From the NCBI GenBank assembly GCA_016934095.1, contig JAFGTO010000481.1:1-11863 (forward strand): a DNA stretch of 11,863 nucleotides, in the 5' to 3' direction. The position numbers and the translations under genes are program-made. The notes under the pieces are model-generated. The model had not been told where the DNA came from. It saw only the letters and a program-made list of their open reading frames with translations, and ran no database searches. Source of the stretch: Candidatus Glassiibacteriota bacterium (GTDB lineage: Bacteria; Gemmatimonadota; Glassbacteria; GWA2-58-10). Of the stretch, positions 6,124 to 11,863 are shown piece by piece (within the stretch, counting starts at the first letter, position 1; each line of letters begins with the position of its first letter).

Positions 6124-9100
6124 TCAGCCGCTCTGAGATCCCGTAGACGTGGTGAGGAATTGAGACAGGGAGCTTTGCTGTTCCTGGAGGCGAGCGACTA
6201 CTTTTTCCATGTTGGCGAATTTTTTTCTCAGGCGCTCCTCGCGGGCGGATATCCGGTCTTCGAGCCGCTGGATCCGCTCCTGGAGGGCCACCATTTCATC
6301 GTAAATGGAACCCTGGCCGTACGTGCCCCCCAAAGATACCTGCTGCCTGAGGTATCCCTCTACCCCTGTGGCCTGATGGAGACTGGTGTAGAATTTCTCG
6401 GCTACGCCGGACTTGGATTCGGCGACCGGGCCGGTGTACGAGCCGCCGGCGATGCCGAAACGGGTCGAAAGCCTGTCGGTCTGGGACTGGCTGGTGGCAT
6501 CCAGGATACGGATATAAGCGCTGCCGATCGTTTTCTCATTGAGGAATTTCAGGTGCCCGCTGCCGTCGAAAGACACCTCGATATCGGTGATCCCGTTCCG
6601 CTCGAGCTGGCCGGTAATCAGGCTGAGGAGCTGGGTCTTGTTGTACTCGCCGGCTTCCAGGGTGATAAAGGCCGAGTTGGACCCGTTGTAGACCTGGAAA
6701 CTGATCGCATTGGCCAGGGGGGTCCCCTCGTCGAAAGCAGTGGTGCCCATGATCGAAACCACCGAGTTGCCCTGCTGGCGGAACAGCTCGCCCACGGCGT
6801 GGTCATCCGAGTTCAGCGCATCGAGCAGGCGCTGGTTGCTTTCCAGGGCGGCCTTGATTACCTCGTAGTCCGTGGAGTCGGCCACCAGCACTCCCTGCAG
6901 GTCGGTGGTCAGCGGGGCCCCGGGCTCGCCGCTGGAGATACCGATATCGGCGAGGCTGGAGATGCTGCCGCCCAGGTCCGGCACCGGGGTCATGACATCG
7001 GTCTGCATCTGGTTGATCAGCCGCTGGAGGCTGGAATCCTTGCGTATCGCCTCGCTCTTGTTCAGGGTCTCGAACTTTTCGAAACGGTCGAGCAGCTCAG
7101 TGTAAGTCAGGGTATTGCGCTCTTCGGTGGTCAGCGGCTCGAGGTACTTGCGGTCGGTGCTGTCGACCCGCTCGGGACTGAGCAGCTTGATCGTCTTGTT
7201 ATATTCGGTTACCCAGCGGGCTATGGCTTCGATCGCTTTTGTGCTGTCCCCGGAAACGGTGAGGGTGACCGGGGACTCGGTGATACCCAGCAGCTCATAG
7301 CTCAGGCCGGGAGTGACATCGTCGATGGTGTTGGTGTTGCGGGTGTAGCGGATACCGTCCACCTCGATGTCCGCCTCGCGGCGGGCGCTGCCCACGTTGT
7401 TCTTGACCTTGATCGATTCGGCTCCCTTGACACTGCCGTCGGCATTGGAGCCGCCGGTGATCCTCAGGGCGGCGATCAGGTTGCTGGTGTCGTAGATCGA
7501 GCCTACCTGGATGTAGTCCGCGATAGTGTCCTCGTCCACATTTTGTACCAGGTTTATCCGCTTGGAGTCGGCATCCAGCAGGGCGGTGATCCCGGCGGCC
7601 GAGGAGTTGATCTTGTCGATCACGTCGGTCAGGCTGTCCACGGCGGCATTCACCTCGATGGTGGTCCCGTTGATCGTGAAAGTCCCCGAGGTGGGCCTGA
7701 TAGAGAAGCCGGCATCGACCAACTCGGTGTCCTGGTCGATCAGCCCGGCATCGCGGCCCGCCGAGTTGAGGATCTCGGTGGCGATGTTGGTCAGGCCCAG
7801 GACCTTGAGCACGTTGCTTTCGCCGGCCTTCCCGGTGTAGGTGCCGAAGCTCACCGTGCCGGCTGAGCCGTAAGCGGAGGCGCTGGCGATGAAGCGGTCG
7901 CTCGCCGCCTCGTAATTCACCGCCACCCCCTCATCGGCGCTGTTGATCCTGGCGATTATCTCGGCCAGGGTGATACCTTCGTCTATTTCTTCCTGGGTCA
8001 GGGTGAGTATGGTATCACCCACCACGAACTGGCCGGCGGTGATTTCTCCCGAGGTGTCCAGGGCGAAAGCGCTGGCTGCGTTGAGCTCGGCCACTGATTT
8101 ATTGAGGCCGATCACCCCGCTGCCGTCGGTATCCAGGCCGAGCCCGGTGGAGTAGGAGGAAGCGGTAACCCCGTACACCCCGAAGAGCTGGAAGCGCTCG
8201 CTGTTTTCGATAGCCAGGCGCTCGCTGTTGTTGATCTGCAGGCGGGCGGTGCCCGGGGTGAAAACGTCTCCCGAGGTGGCCCCGATCAGGGTCACCCCAT
8301 CGATCAGGTCGCTGACCCCGACAGTGCGGAAATTTTCCTTGGTGCCGCTGACCACCCGCTGGGACTCCGGGATGAGGCTGCCCCGGCGGTAGAAGCTCTG
8401 CACCAGGGTAACCTCGGCCGAGTCGGTGGTGGCGTTGCTGGTGGTAACCGTATCCCCGGTTCCGAGGACCTGCTGCAGGATGCCGCTGGTCGAGCCGATC
8501 TGCTGGACAGTGAGATCCCGTCCGCCTTCATTGGCGGTTATCCGCAGGTAGACCGCCCCCCCGGTGCCATCCACAAGCTGGGCGGTCACATCAGGGACAG
8601 AGAGGTTGATAGTTTCGATGAGGTCGGCAACAGTATCGGTGGCTTTCAGCAGGGACCCGTCCTCGTGCTTCACCGCGACCATCCCGGCGGCACCGGCGGC
8701 GTCCGGATCGATCTCGAAGCCGCTGAATTCGGTAACGCCGAGGTCGGCCAGGGTAAGCTGCAGAACTTCCGTTCCAAACGCGGTCAGGTCGACACTGCCG
8801 GTGATACTGCCGGCCAGGCCGTCCGTGGAAAGAATGTTCACTGTCCCGGCATGAACATCTGCGGGGGAGATCGCAGCTTTGGCCCTGGCAGAGCCGAGCC
8901 CGGTGTCGCCGCTGCTGGTAACCGTGGCACCGGGATCGATACCGAAAACGGTTTCGGCTACCGCCCCGGAGATACTTACATCCAATCCCACGTAATCGCT
9001 GCTGAGCTGGATTACCCGGCCGCCGGCCGCCTCATCGTAGATAAGCTGGGCCTTGATCGAGTCGGTCTGGTTGTTGATCTTGGTGATCAGCTCTGCCACA

Positions 9101-9675
9101 GTGGTCGAGGCATCCAGGCCGGTAATGGTTTTTGCGGCATGGGTCCCCTCGGCGTCCGGGTCGATCTTCAGGGTGAAATCGCCGGCCAGGCCCAGCGAGC
9201 CCAGGGTGTCGGAATCGCTGAGCACCACGCCGCCGATCAGCCTGCCGGCCCCGGGAGCGTTGGCACGGGTGGACGTGCCGACCTGGTTGATCCCGATAGT
9301 GTTCGAACCGAGCACAGAGGCCTGACTCAAGTACCGGTGGCTGGTGGCCGCGGCTTCCTGGGCCAGCTCGTGCACTATCACCCGGTGGTTCGTCTTGGCT
9401 GCGGAGAAATTGGCCGTGGCCCGGACCTTACTTTCATCACTGGAGGAAACCGAGCGGCTGGAAAAGGTCGATTCGAGCCTCAGGTTGAGGGTCTCGTTCT
9501 GCAGGCTTAAAAACTGGGTGTTAACTTCGCGGAGGGATTCCCTCTTGAGCTCGAGCAGGACACTCTGGTTTTCGAGCCTCGTAATCGGCTGTCGCTGGAG
9601 GTCGACCATCTGAGTGATGATTGACTCGGAATCTATACCAGTGGCCAGGCCGGTGAAAGTGATCGGTGAAGCCAT
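6124..9675 (-). CDS. fliD: flagellar filament cap protein FliD, expanded form
   Basis: FliD is exported through the flagellum and forms the oligomeric cap at the filament tip under which flagellin folds. The N-terminal FliD_N region is clear: FTGLATGIDSESIITQMVDL then a heptad-type helix to about residue 70. The FliD_C region begins near 765 with ADIEVDGIRYTRNTNTIDDV, followed by TPGLSYELLG. It includes SSLADIGISSGEPGAPL (906-921) and ends in a long coiled coil (about 1120-1172) that would rejoin the N-terminal helix in the D0/D1 domains. At 1183 residues it is about twice the usual 450-700. The excess lies in residues about 150-720 and in an insert in the C-terminal half. Several stretches resemble flagellin hook-IN modules: 150-240, 302-395, 534-612, 656-712 and 983-1058. 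There is no cysteine anywhere, as is common for exported flagellar proteins. GGGGGA stands 8 bases before the ATG, a strong ribosome site. The gene is first in the flagellar run, behind a sigma-54-type promoter. Confidence 0.96.
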   Translation of the reverse strand: MASPITFTGLATGIDSESIITQMVDLQRQPITRLENQSVLLELKRESLREVNTQFLSLQNETLNLRLESTFSSRSVSSSDESKVRATANFSAAKTNHRVIVHELAQEAAATSHRYLSQASVLGSNTIGINQVGTSTRANAPGAGRLIGGVVLSDSDTLGSLGLAGDFTLKIDPDAEGTHAAKTITGLDASTTVAELITKINNQTDSIKAQLIYDEAAGGRVIQLSSDYVGLDVSISGAVAETVFGIDPGATVTSSGDTGLGSARAKAAISPADVHAGTVNILSTDGLAGSITGSVDLTAFGTEVLQLTLADLGVTEFSGFEIDPDAAGAAGMVAVKHEDGSLLKATDTVADLIETINLSVPDVTAQLVDGTGGAVYLRITANEGGRDLTVQQIGSTSGILQQVLGTGDTVTTSNATTDSAEVTLVQSFYRRGSLIPESQRVVSGTKENFRTVGVSDLIDGVTLIGATSGDVFTPGTARLQINNSERLAIENSERFQLFGVYGVTASSYSTGLGLDTDGSGVIGLNKSVAELNAASAFALDTSGEITAGQFVVGDTILTLTQEEIDEGITLAEIIARINSADEGVAVNYEAASDRFIASASAYGSAGTVSFGTYTGKAGESNVLKVLGLTNIATEILNSAGRDAGLIDQDTELVDAGFSIRPTSGTFTINGTTIEVNAAVDSLTDVIDKINSSAAGITALLDADSKRINLVQNVDEDTIADYIQVGSIYDTSNLIAALRITGGSNADGSVKGAESIKVKNNVGSARREADIEVDGIRYTRNTNTIDDVTPGLSYELLGITESPVTLTVSGDSTKAIEAIARWVTEYNKTIKLLSPERVDSTDRKYLEPLTTEERNTLTYTELLDRFEKFETLNKSEAIRKDSSLQRLINQMQTDVMTPVPDLGGSISSLADIGISSGEPGAPLTTDLQGVLVADSTDYEVIKAALESNQRLLDALNSDDHAVGELFRQQGNSVVSIMGTTAFDEGTPLANAISFQVYNGSNSAFITLEAGEYNKTQLLSLITGQLERNGITDIEVSFDGSGHLKFLNEKTIGSAYIRILDATSQSQTDRLSTRFGIAGGSYTGPVAESKSGVAEKFYTSLHQATGVEGYLRQQVSLGGTYGQGSIYDEMVALQERIQRLEDRISAREERLRKKFANMEKVVARLQEQQSSLSQFLTTSTGSQSG
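6502..6729 (-). other. FliD internal module E, IN-like
   Basis: Residues 983-1058 of FliD (GTPLANAISFQV...YNKTQLLSLITGQLERNG...VSFDGSGHLKFLNE) show the strand-helix-strand order of a flagellin hook-IN module. This copy sits inside the C-terminal domain rather than in the middle region. Sequence identity to the other copies is low; the match is of pattern, not of residues. Confidence 0.4.
7540..7710 (-). other. FliD internal module D, flagellin hook-IN motif
   Basis: Residues 656-712 of FliD give the clearest hook-IN motif: GTFTINGTTIEVNAAVDSLT followed by DVIDKINSSAAGITALLDAD and a closing strand KRINLVQ. This motif is usual once or twice in FliD, FlgL, FlgK and flagellins. Its presence supports the assignment of the middle region as a surface-exposed insert. 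Confidence 0.75.
7840..8076 (-). other. FliD internal module C, IN-like
   Basis: Residues 534-612 (QFVVGDTILTLTQEEIDEGI then TLAEIIARINSADEGVAVNY and a closing strand RFIASAS) share the strand, helix with INS, then strand order of module D, which lies about 120 residues further on. Confidence 0.6.
8491..8772 (-). other. FliD internal module B, paralogue of module A
   Basis: Residues 302-395 share with 150-240 the markers FEIDPDAAG, TVADLIETINLSV, VTAQLVDGTGGAVYLRI and GRDLTV. The order and spacing of the markers are the same, apart from a few extra residues before the helix. Confidence 0.6.
8956..9228 (-). other. FliD internal module A, paralogue of module B
   Basis: Residues 150-240 contain LKIDPDAEG, TVAELITKINNQT, IKAQLIYDEAAGGRVIQL and GLDVSI. 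They match module B in order (IDPDA, TVA-L-I--IN, AQL, GG--V, L-V), which suggests an internal duplication within the gene. Confidence 0.6.
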
Positions 9676-9794
9676 TTTACGATTCCCCCGGAATTAAGCT
9701 GTCAGCCGCGAAAAATGACAGACATCCCTGACGGCCGCTGCCCGGCGGCCTTGATCTGGGGGGATGCTGTCCTGTACGCAGCCACGGTTAAAAA

Positions 9795-9811
9795 AGCAAA
9801 AGTTATGCCAG
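9795..9811 (-). promoter_or_regulatory. sigma-54 (-24/-12) promoter of fliD
   Basis: On the minus strand the sequence CTGGCATAACTTTTGCT matches the sigma-54 consensus YTGGCACGRNNNTTGCW at all defined positions except the C and G after TGGCA. The invariant GG and GC are present with exact spacing. The predicted start lies near 9784, giving a leader of about 108 bases before the fliD ATG. Sigma-54 control of filament genes, with an AAA+ activator of the FlrC/FleQ type, is well established in many polarly flagellated bacteria. No activator gene is in the window. This promoter probably drives fliD, the 203-residue gene and the glycosyltransferase gene, and perhaps fliS. Confidence 0.8.
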
Positions 9812-9860
9812 TGGCGGCCACAATTGTCGTAACTGGTGATTTTTCTGGTTATTAAAGAAC

Positions 9861-9876
9861 CGGTAACGCCTTACCG
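9861..9876. promoter_or_regulatory. 16-bp dyad upstream of the sigma-54 promoter
   Basis: CGGTAACGCCTTACCG has perfect 6-bp arms (CGGTAA/TTACCG) around 4 bases. It lies about 50-65 bases upstream of the -24 element. That position and form are compatible with an activator binding site for the sigma-54 promoter, although such sites are often further upstream. Confidence 0.4.
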
Positions 9877-9955
9877 CGGCCGGAAAGGCCTGGTCGCAAA
9901 CGGAAGTCAGGACCGTTAGCGGAATATTTTGCCTGTTTGCCTTCTTTTTTATTTT

Positions 9956-9997
9956 TAGAATACGGCAACTTTAGCCGGGCAGCGTCCCGGTATTCTA
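9956..9997. repeat. 42-bp stem-loop in the fliD upstream region
   Basis: TAGAATAC (9956-9963) pairs perfectly with GTATTCTA (9990-9997), and an inner CCGGG/CCCGG stem forms around CAGCGT (9980s). On the minus strand the stem is followed by an A-rich run, not U, so it does not look like a terminator. It could be an operator, or a 5' RNA structure if transcription starts just upstream of it near 10000. Confidence 0.4.
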
Positions 9998-10008
9998 CCC
10001 CTATATCT

Positions 10009-10035
10009 TAATCGGCTCGTTCTGAGTATACCTTG
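10009..10035 (-). promoter_or_regulatory. weak sigma-28-like promoter candidate
   Basis: On the minus strand CAAGGTAT, 11 bases, then GCCGATTA resembles the FliA consensus TAAAGTTT-N11-GCCGATAA, with about 5/8 and 7/8 matches. The spacing is exact. A start near 10000 would give a leader of about 325 bases to fliD, beginning at the 9956-9997 stem-loop. The -35 half is poor, so chance is quite possible. Confidence 0.25.
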
Positions 10036-10087
10036 AACGGATCGACAGGGGGCGGCCCGGCCGGATAAAATATTCTCCGGCGGCCGG

Positions 10088-10120
10088 AAAAACCTCCGCG
10101 GCCGACAGGGTTGCCGCAGG
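10088..10120 (-). terminator. probable intrinsic terminator of the ABC transporter operon
   Basis: On the minus strand, CCTGCGGC and GCCGC-GG-AGG form an 8-bp stem with a 2-base bulge around a roughly 10-base loop, directly followed by TTTTT (10092 down to 10088). It lies 84 bases past the permease stop codon. Stem quality is moderate, but its position and U-tract are as expected, and it would insulate the flagellar genes from read-through. Confidence 0.5.
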
Positions 10121-10203
10121 CTGGAAGAAGGGTGTGCGCAACGGGTTAAATCAACAGGGAGAGGCCGCGAGAGCTGCAGCCGGGAGCGGGCGGGACGGCT
10201 TGT

Positions 10204-11028
10204 TCAATGGCCGGCGTGCCTGCGCTTGGGAGAGACCGCCAGCGATACGCCGAAAATGACGCTGGATGAGATAACCACCAGCGCCCCGGAAGGCAGGTCG
10301 AACAGGCAGGAGAGCATGATTCCGGCTACCGCGCTGAGCACTCCGAACAGGGCGGAGAGCAGGAAAAGCCTGCCCATGCGGTAAGTGAACTGGTAGGCGG
10401 CCGCCGCCGGGTTGATCAGCATGCTGAACAGCATCAGGCCGCCGACAGTGTCGAGGTTGACCGTGACCGTGGCCCCGCAGAGCACCAGCAGGGTATAGTA
10501 GACCGCGCGCTCGGGCACACCGGCGGCGGCGGCCACCAGGCGGCTGAACATCACGGCTTTGAACTCCTTGTAGAAAAGCAGCACCACACCCAGCCCGGCC
10601 GCTGTAACCACGGCCATGCGCCGGACATCCTCTGCCGAGAGCAGCAGGATGTTGCCCCAGATCACCCCCAGCACGTCGTTTTTCGGCTCGGGTGCCAGGC
10701 CGATGCCGAGAAAGGCCAGGCCCATGGCCAGGGAAAAGATGATACCCAGTGAAATGTTGGGGTCCATCTGCGCCCGGTCGGCCAGGGGCCCGGTGAAGAC
10801 CGAGGCGGCCAGGGCGGCGACAAACGCTCCGGCCAGGGGGTCGATCCCGGCCAGCATGCCGAACACCGCCCCTGCCATGGCAGCGTGCGAGATAGCCACG
10901 CCGATGAAGGGGATCCTCATGCTGACAATAAAGACCCCGATCACCGAACAGCCTATGCCGCAGAGCAGGCTGGCCGCCAGGGCGTTACGAAAAAACTGGA
11001 GCTGCCAGAGTTCAAGAAGTCCGCTCAC
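10204..11028 (-). CDS. metal ABC transporter permease, ABC-3 (ZnuB/MntB) family
   Basis: This 274-residue inner-membrane protein forms the channel of an ABC importer for zinc, manganese or iron. It shows about eight hydrophobic segments, near residues 15-36, 41-61, 64-80, 92-112, 137-152, 176-206, 221-242 and 247-265. Family landmarks are GVAISHAAMAGAVFG (43-57), where the SH pair is typical, and VGGLMLFSMLINPAAAAYQF (195-214). The start is GTG at 11028, two bases after the ATPase stop, with AAGGA six bases upstream, so the two genes are translationally coupled. The length is normal. Metal specificity is set mainly by the binding protein, whose body is outside the window. Confidence 0.95.
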   Translation of the reverse strand: MSGLLELWQLQFFRNALAASLLCGIGCSVIGVFIVSMRIPFIGVAISHAAMAGAVFGMLAGIDPLAGAFVAALAASVFTGPLADRAQMDPNISLGIIFSLAMGLAFLGIGLAPEPKNDVLGVIWGNILLLSAEDVRRMAVVTAAGLGVVLLFYKEFKAVMFSRLVAAAAGVPERAVYYTLLVLCGATVTVNLDTVGGLMLFSMLINPAAAAYQFTYRMGRLFLLSALFGVLSAVAGIMLSCLFDLPSGALVVISSSVIFGVSLAVSPKRRHAGH

Positions 11029-11030
11029 AC

Positions 11031-11807
11031 CTATTCCTTGAAAATGTAGTAACGGTTTCCGCGGGTCTCCACGCTCACCCGGCAGTCGTAAAGCTCGCTC
11101 AAGAGGTCATCCCTCAGCATCTGTTTCTTCTCGCCCGCTCCCAGCAGCGCCCCGTTCTTGATGAATGCCGTGAAACCGCAGCCGGCAGGCAGGTGGGCCA
11201 CCTCGTGTGTGACTATCAACACGGTGAGGCCGTGGTCCTGCTGGAGACGGTCCACAGTTTCGAGGAAGCGCACCGCGGCGCGGGGGTCGAGGTTGCTGGT
11301 AGGCTCATCCAGGATGAGGATCTCAGGCTGCTGGGCCAGGGCCCGGGCCAGTTGCACCCGCTGTCGCTCGCCGCCGGAGAGGGTGCCGATCGGCCGGTCG
11401 AGGAGGTCGAGCACTCCGAGCTCTTCCGCGCAAGCCTCCGCCACCAGGTAGTCCTCCCTGCCGAGGCGACGGAAAAGCCCGCGCCTGCCTGTCCTGCCGA
11501 TCAGGATCACCTCGCGGGCGGAAAAAGGCACTCCCTCGTCGAAAGAGAGGTTCTGCGGCAGGTAGCCGATCCGCTTGCGCAGTGCGGTGGGCGGACGGCG
11601 CTCGATTTTTCTGCCGAGCACTTCCAGGCTCCCCTCGGAGGGAGGCACGAAACCCGCCAGCAGGCGCATCAGAGTGGTCTTGCCGGCGCCGTTGGGGCCC
11701 ACCACCCCCCAGAACTGTCCCGGTTCGATCGACAGGGTTATCCGGCGCAGGATGGCTTTCCTGCGAAGCTGTACCGAGACACGGCTGAGCTGGATGGCTG
11801 GTTTCAT
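11031..11807 (-). CDS. metal ABC transporter ATP-binding protein (ZnuC/MntA-like)
   Basis: This 258-residue cytoplasmic ATPase powers the importer whose permease follows it. All nucleotide-binding motifs are intact: Walker A GPNGAGKTT (37-45), Q-loop Gln85 in GYLPQNLSF, signature LSGGERQRVQLARA (143-156), Walker B ILILDEPT (163-170), D-loop SNLD (171-174) and the switch His201 in VTHE. Length and order match the family. The ATG at 11807 shares ATGA with the stop of the preceding gene, so translation is coupled. Residues 226-258 form a short C-terminal extension ending NRYYIFKE. Its pairing with an ABC-3 permease rather than an FecC- or BtuC-type one favours divalent metal uptake. Confidence 0.95.
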   Translation of the reverse strand: MKPAIQLSRVSVQLRRKAILRRITLSIEPGQFWGVVGPNGAGKTTLMRLLAGFVPPSEGSLEVLGRKIERRPPTALRKRIGYLPQNLSFDEGVPFSAREVILIGRTGRRGLFRRLGREDYLVAEACAEELGVLDLLDRPIGTLSGGERQRVQLARALAQQPEILILDEPTSNLDPRAAVRFLETVDRLQQDHGLTVLIVTHEVAHLPAGCGFTAFIKNGALLGAGEKKQMLRDDLLSELYDCRVSVETRGNRYYIFKE

Positions 11808-11863
11808 GGTTGAGCGGGTTCAGGTAAAGTCCGGACCAGGCGGTCGAGGTTGTCCTGCAGCAG
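11804..11863 (-). CDS. C-terminal end of upstream gene, probably the metal-binding protein
   Basis: The last 19 codons plus a TGA stop are visible, reading LLQDNLDRLVRTLPEPAQP. The stop overlaps the ATPase start as ATGA. An amphipathic N-x-x-x-L-x-x-x-L helix is the usual end of ZnuA/TroA-type solute-binding proteins, and such a gene is the expected first member of this operon. The fragment is too short for a firm assignment. Confidence 0.55.
   Translation of the reverse strand: MLQDNLDRLVRTLPEPAQP

Larger units (their letters stand above)
9676..10203. other. 528-base non-coding region between fliD and the ABC permease
   Basis: I find no gene here. From fliD outward it contains the ribosome site, the sigma-54 promoter, a dyad, an AT-rich tract (about 9926-9962), the 42-bp stem-loop, the weak sigma-28-like candidate and the probable permease terminator. 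I see nothing specific in 10121-10203. Confidence 0.7.

Noticed and set aside
5179..7866. An 895-codon open frame on the plus strand
   Set aside because: It lies antisense to the 203-residue gene, most of the C-terminal half of fliD and the start of the glycosyltransferase gene. Its translation has low-complexity GC-driven composition without motifs.
9966..9973. TAAAGTTG on the minus strand as a sigma-28 -35 element
   Set aside because: No GCCGATAA-like -10 lies 11 bases downstream; that position is A-rich.
1..11863. CRISPR arrays, tRNA or rRNA genes, prophage or defence systems
   Set aside because: No regularly spaced direct repeats, no tRNA-like cloverleaf and no integrase, transposase, nuclease or toxin-like protein was seen in any accepted frame.

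Overview
This 11.9 kb, GC-rich window comes from a flagellated bacterium. Every gene I accept lies on the minus strand. Flagellar filament genes, a sigma-54-type promoter and a metal ABC transporter with a separate substrate-binding protein fit a Gram-negative-type lineage, such as a deltaproteobacterial or FCB-like phylum. There is no rRNA or other marker, so this placement is inference only.

Read in the direction of transcription (right to left), the window opens with the end of an ABC transporter operon. It holds the last 19 codons of an upstream gene (probably the metal-binding lipoprotein or periplasmic protein), then an ATPase (11031-11807), then an ABC-3 family permease (10204-11028). 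The genes overlap or nearly touch, and a probable intrinsic terminator follows at 10088-10120. Whether the metal is zinc, manganese or iron cannot be read from these proteins.

Next is a 528-base non-coding stretch (9676-10203) that looks like the control region of the flagellar filament genes. It holds an excellent -24/-12 (sigma-54) promoter match at 9795-9811, a 16-bp dyad just upstream of it, a large stem-loop and a weaker sigma-28-like candidate. It is followed by fliD (6124-9675, an unusually large 1183-residue filament cap), an unrecognised 203-residue protein (5434-6045), a Maf/DUF115-type flagellin glycosyltransferase (3492-5411), fliS (2914-3381, flagellin export chaperone) and a winged-helix/Rossmann two-domain regulator-like protein (2202-2831). 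Together these suggest a module that chaperones, glycosylates and caps flagellin. The flagellin gene itself is not in the window.

A 404-base non-coding gap (1798-2201) follows. It contains a perfect 10-bp hairpin and a 120-bp inverted-repeat element with perfect 13-bp ends. The last gene (1-1797) runs off the left edge. It encodes an NHL/PQQ-type beta-propeller followed by a helical region, and its reading frame is open all the way to base 1.

The items most worth a second look are the expanded FliD with several related inserted modules, the undescribed protein between FliD and Maf, the regulator fused to a nucleotide-binding-type domain inside a glycosylation locus, and the 120-bp inverted-repeat element.
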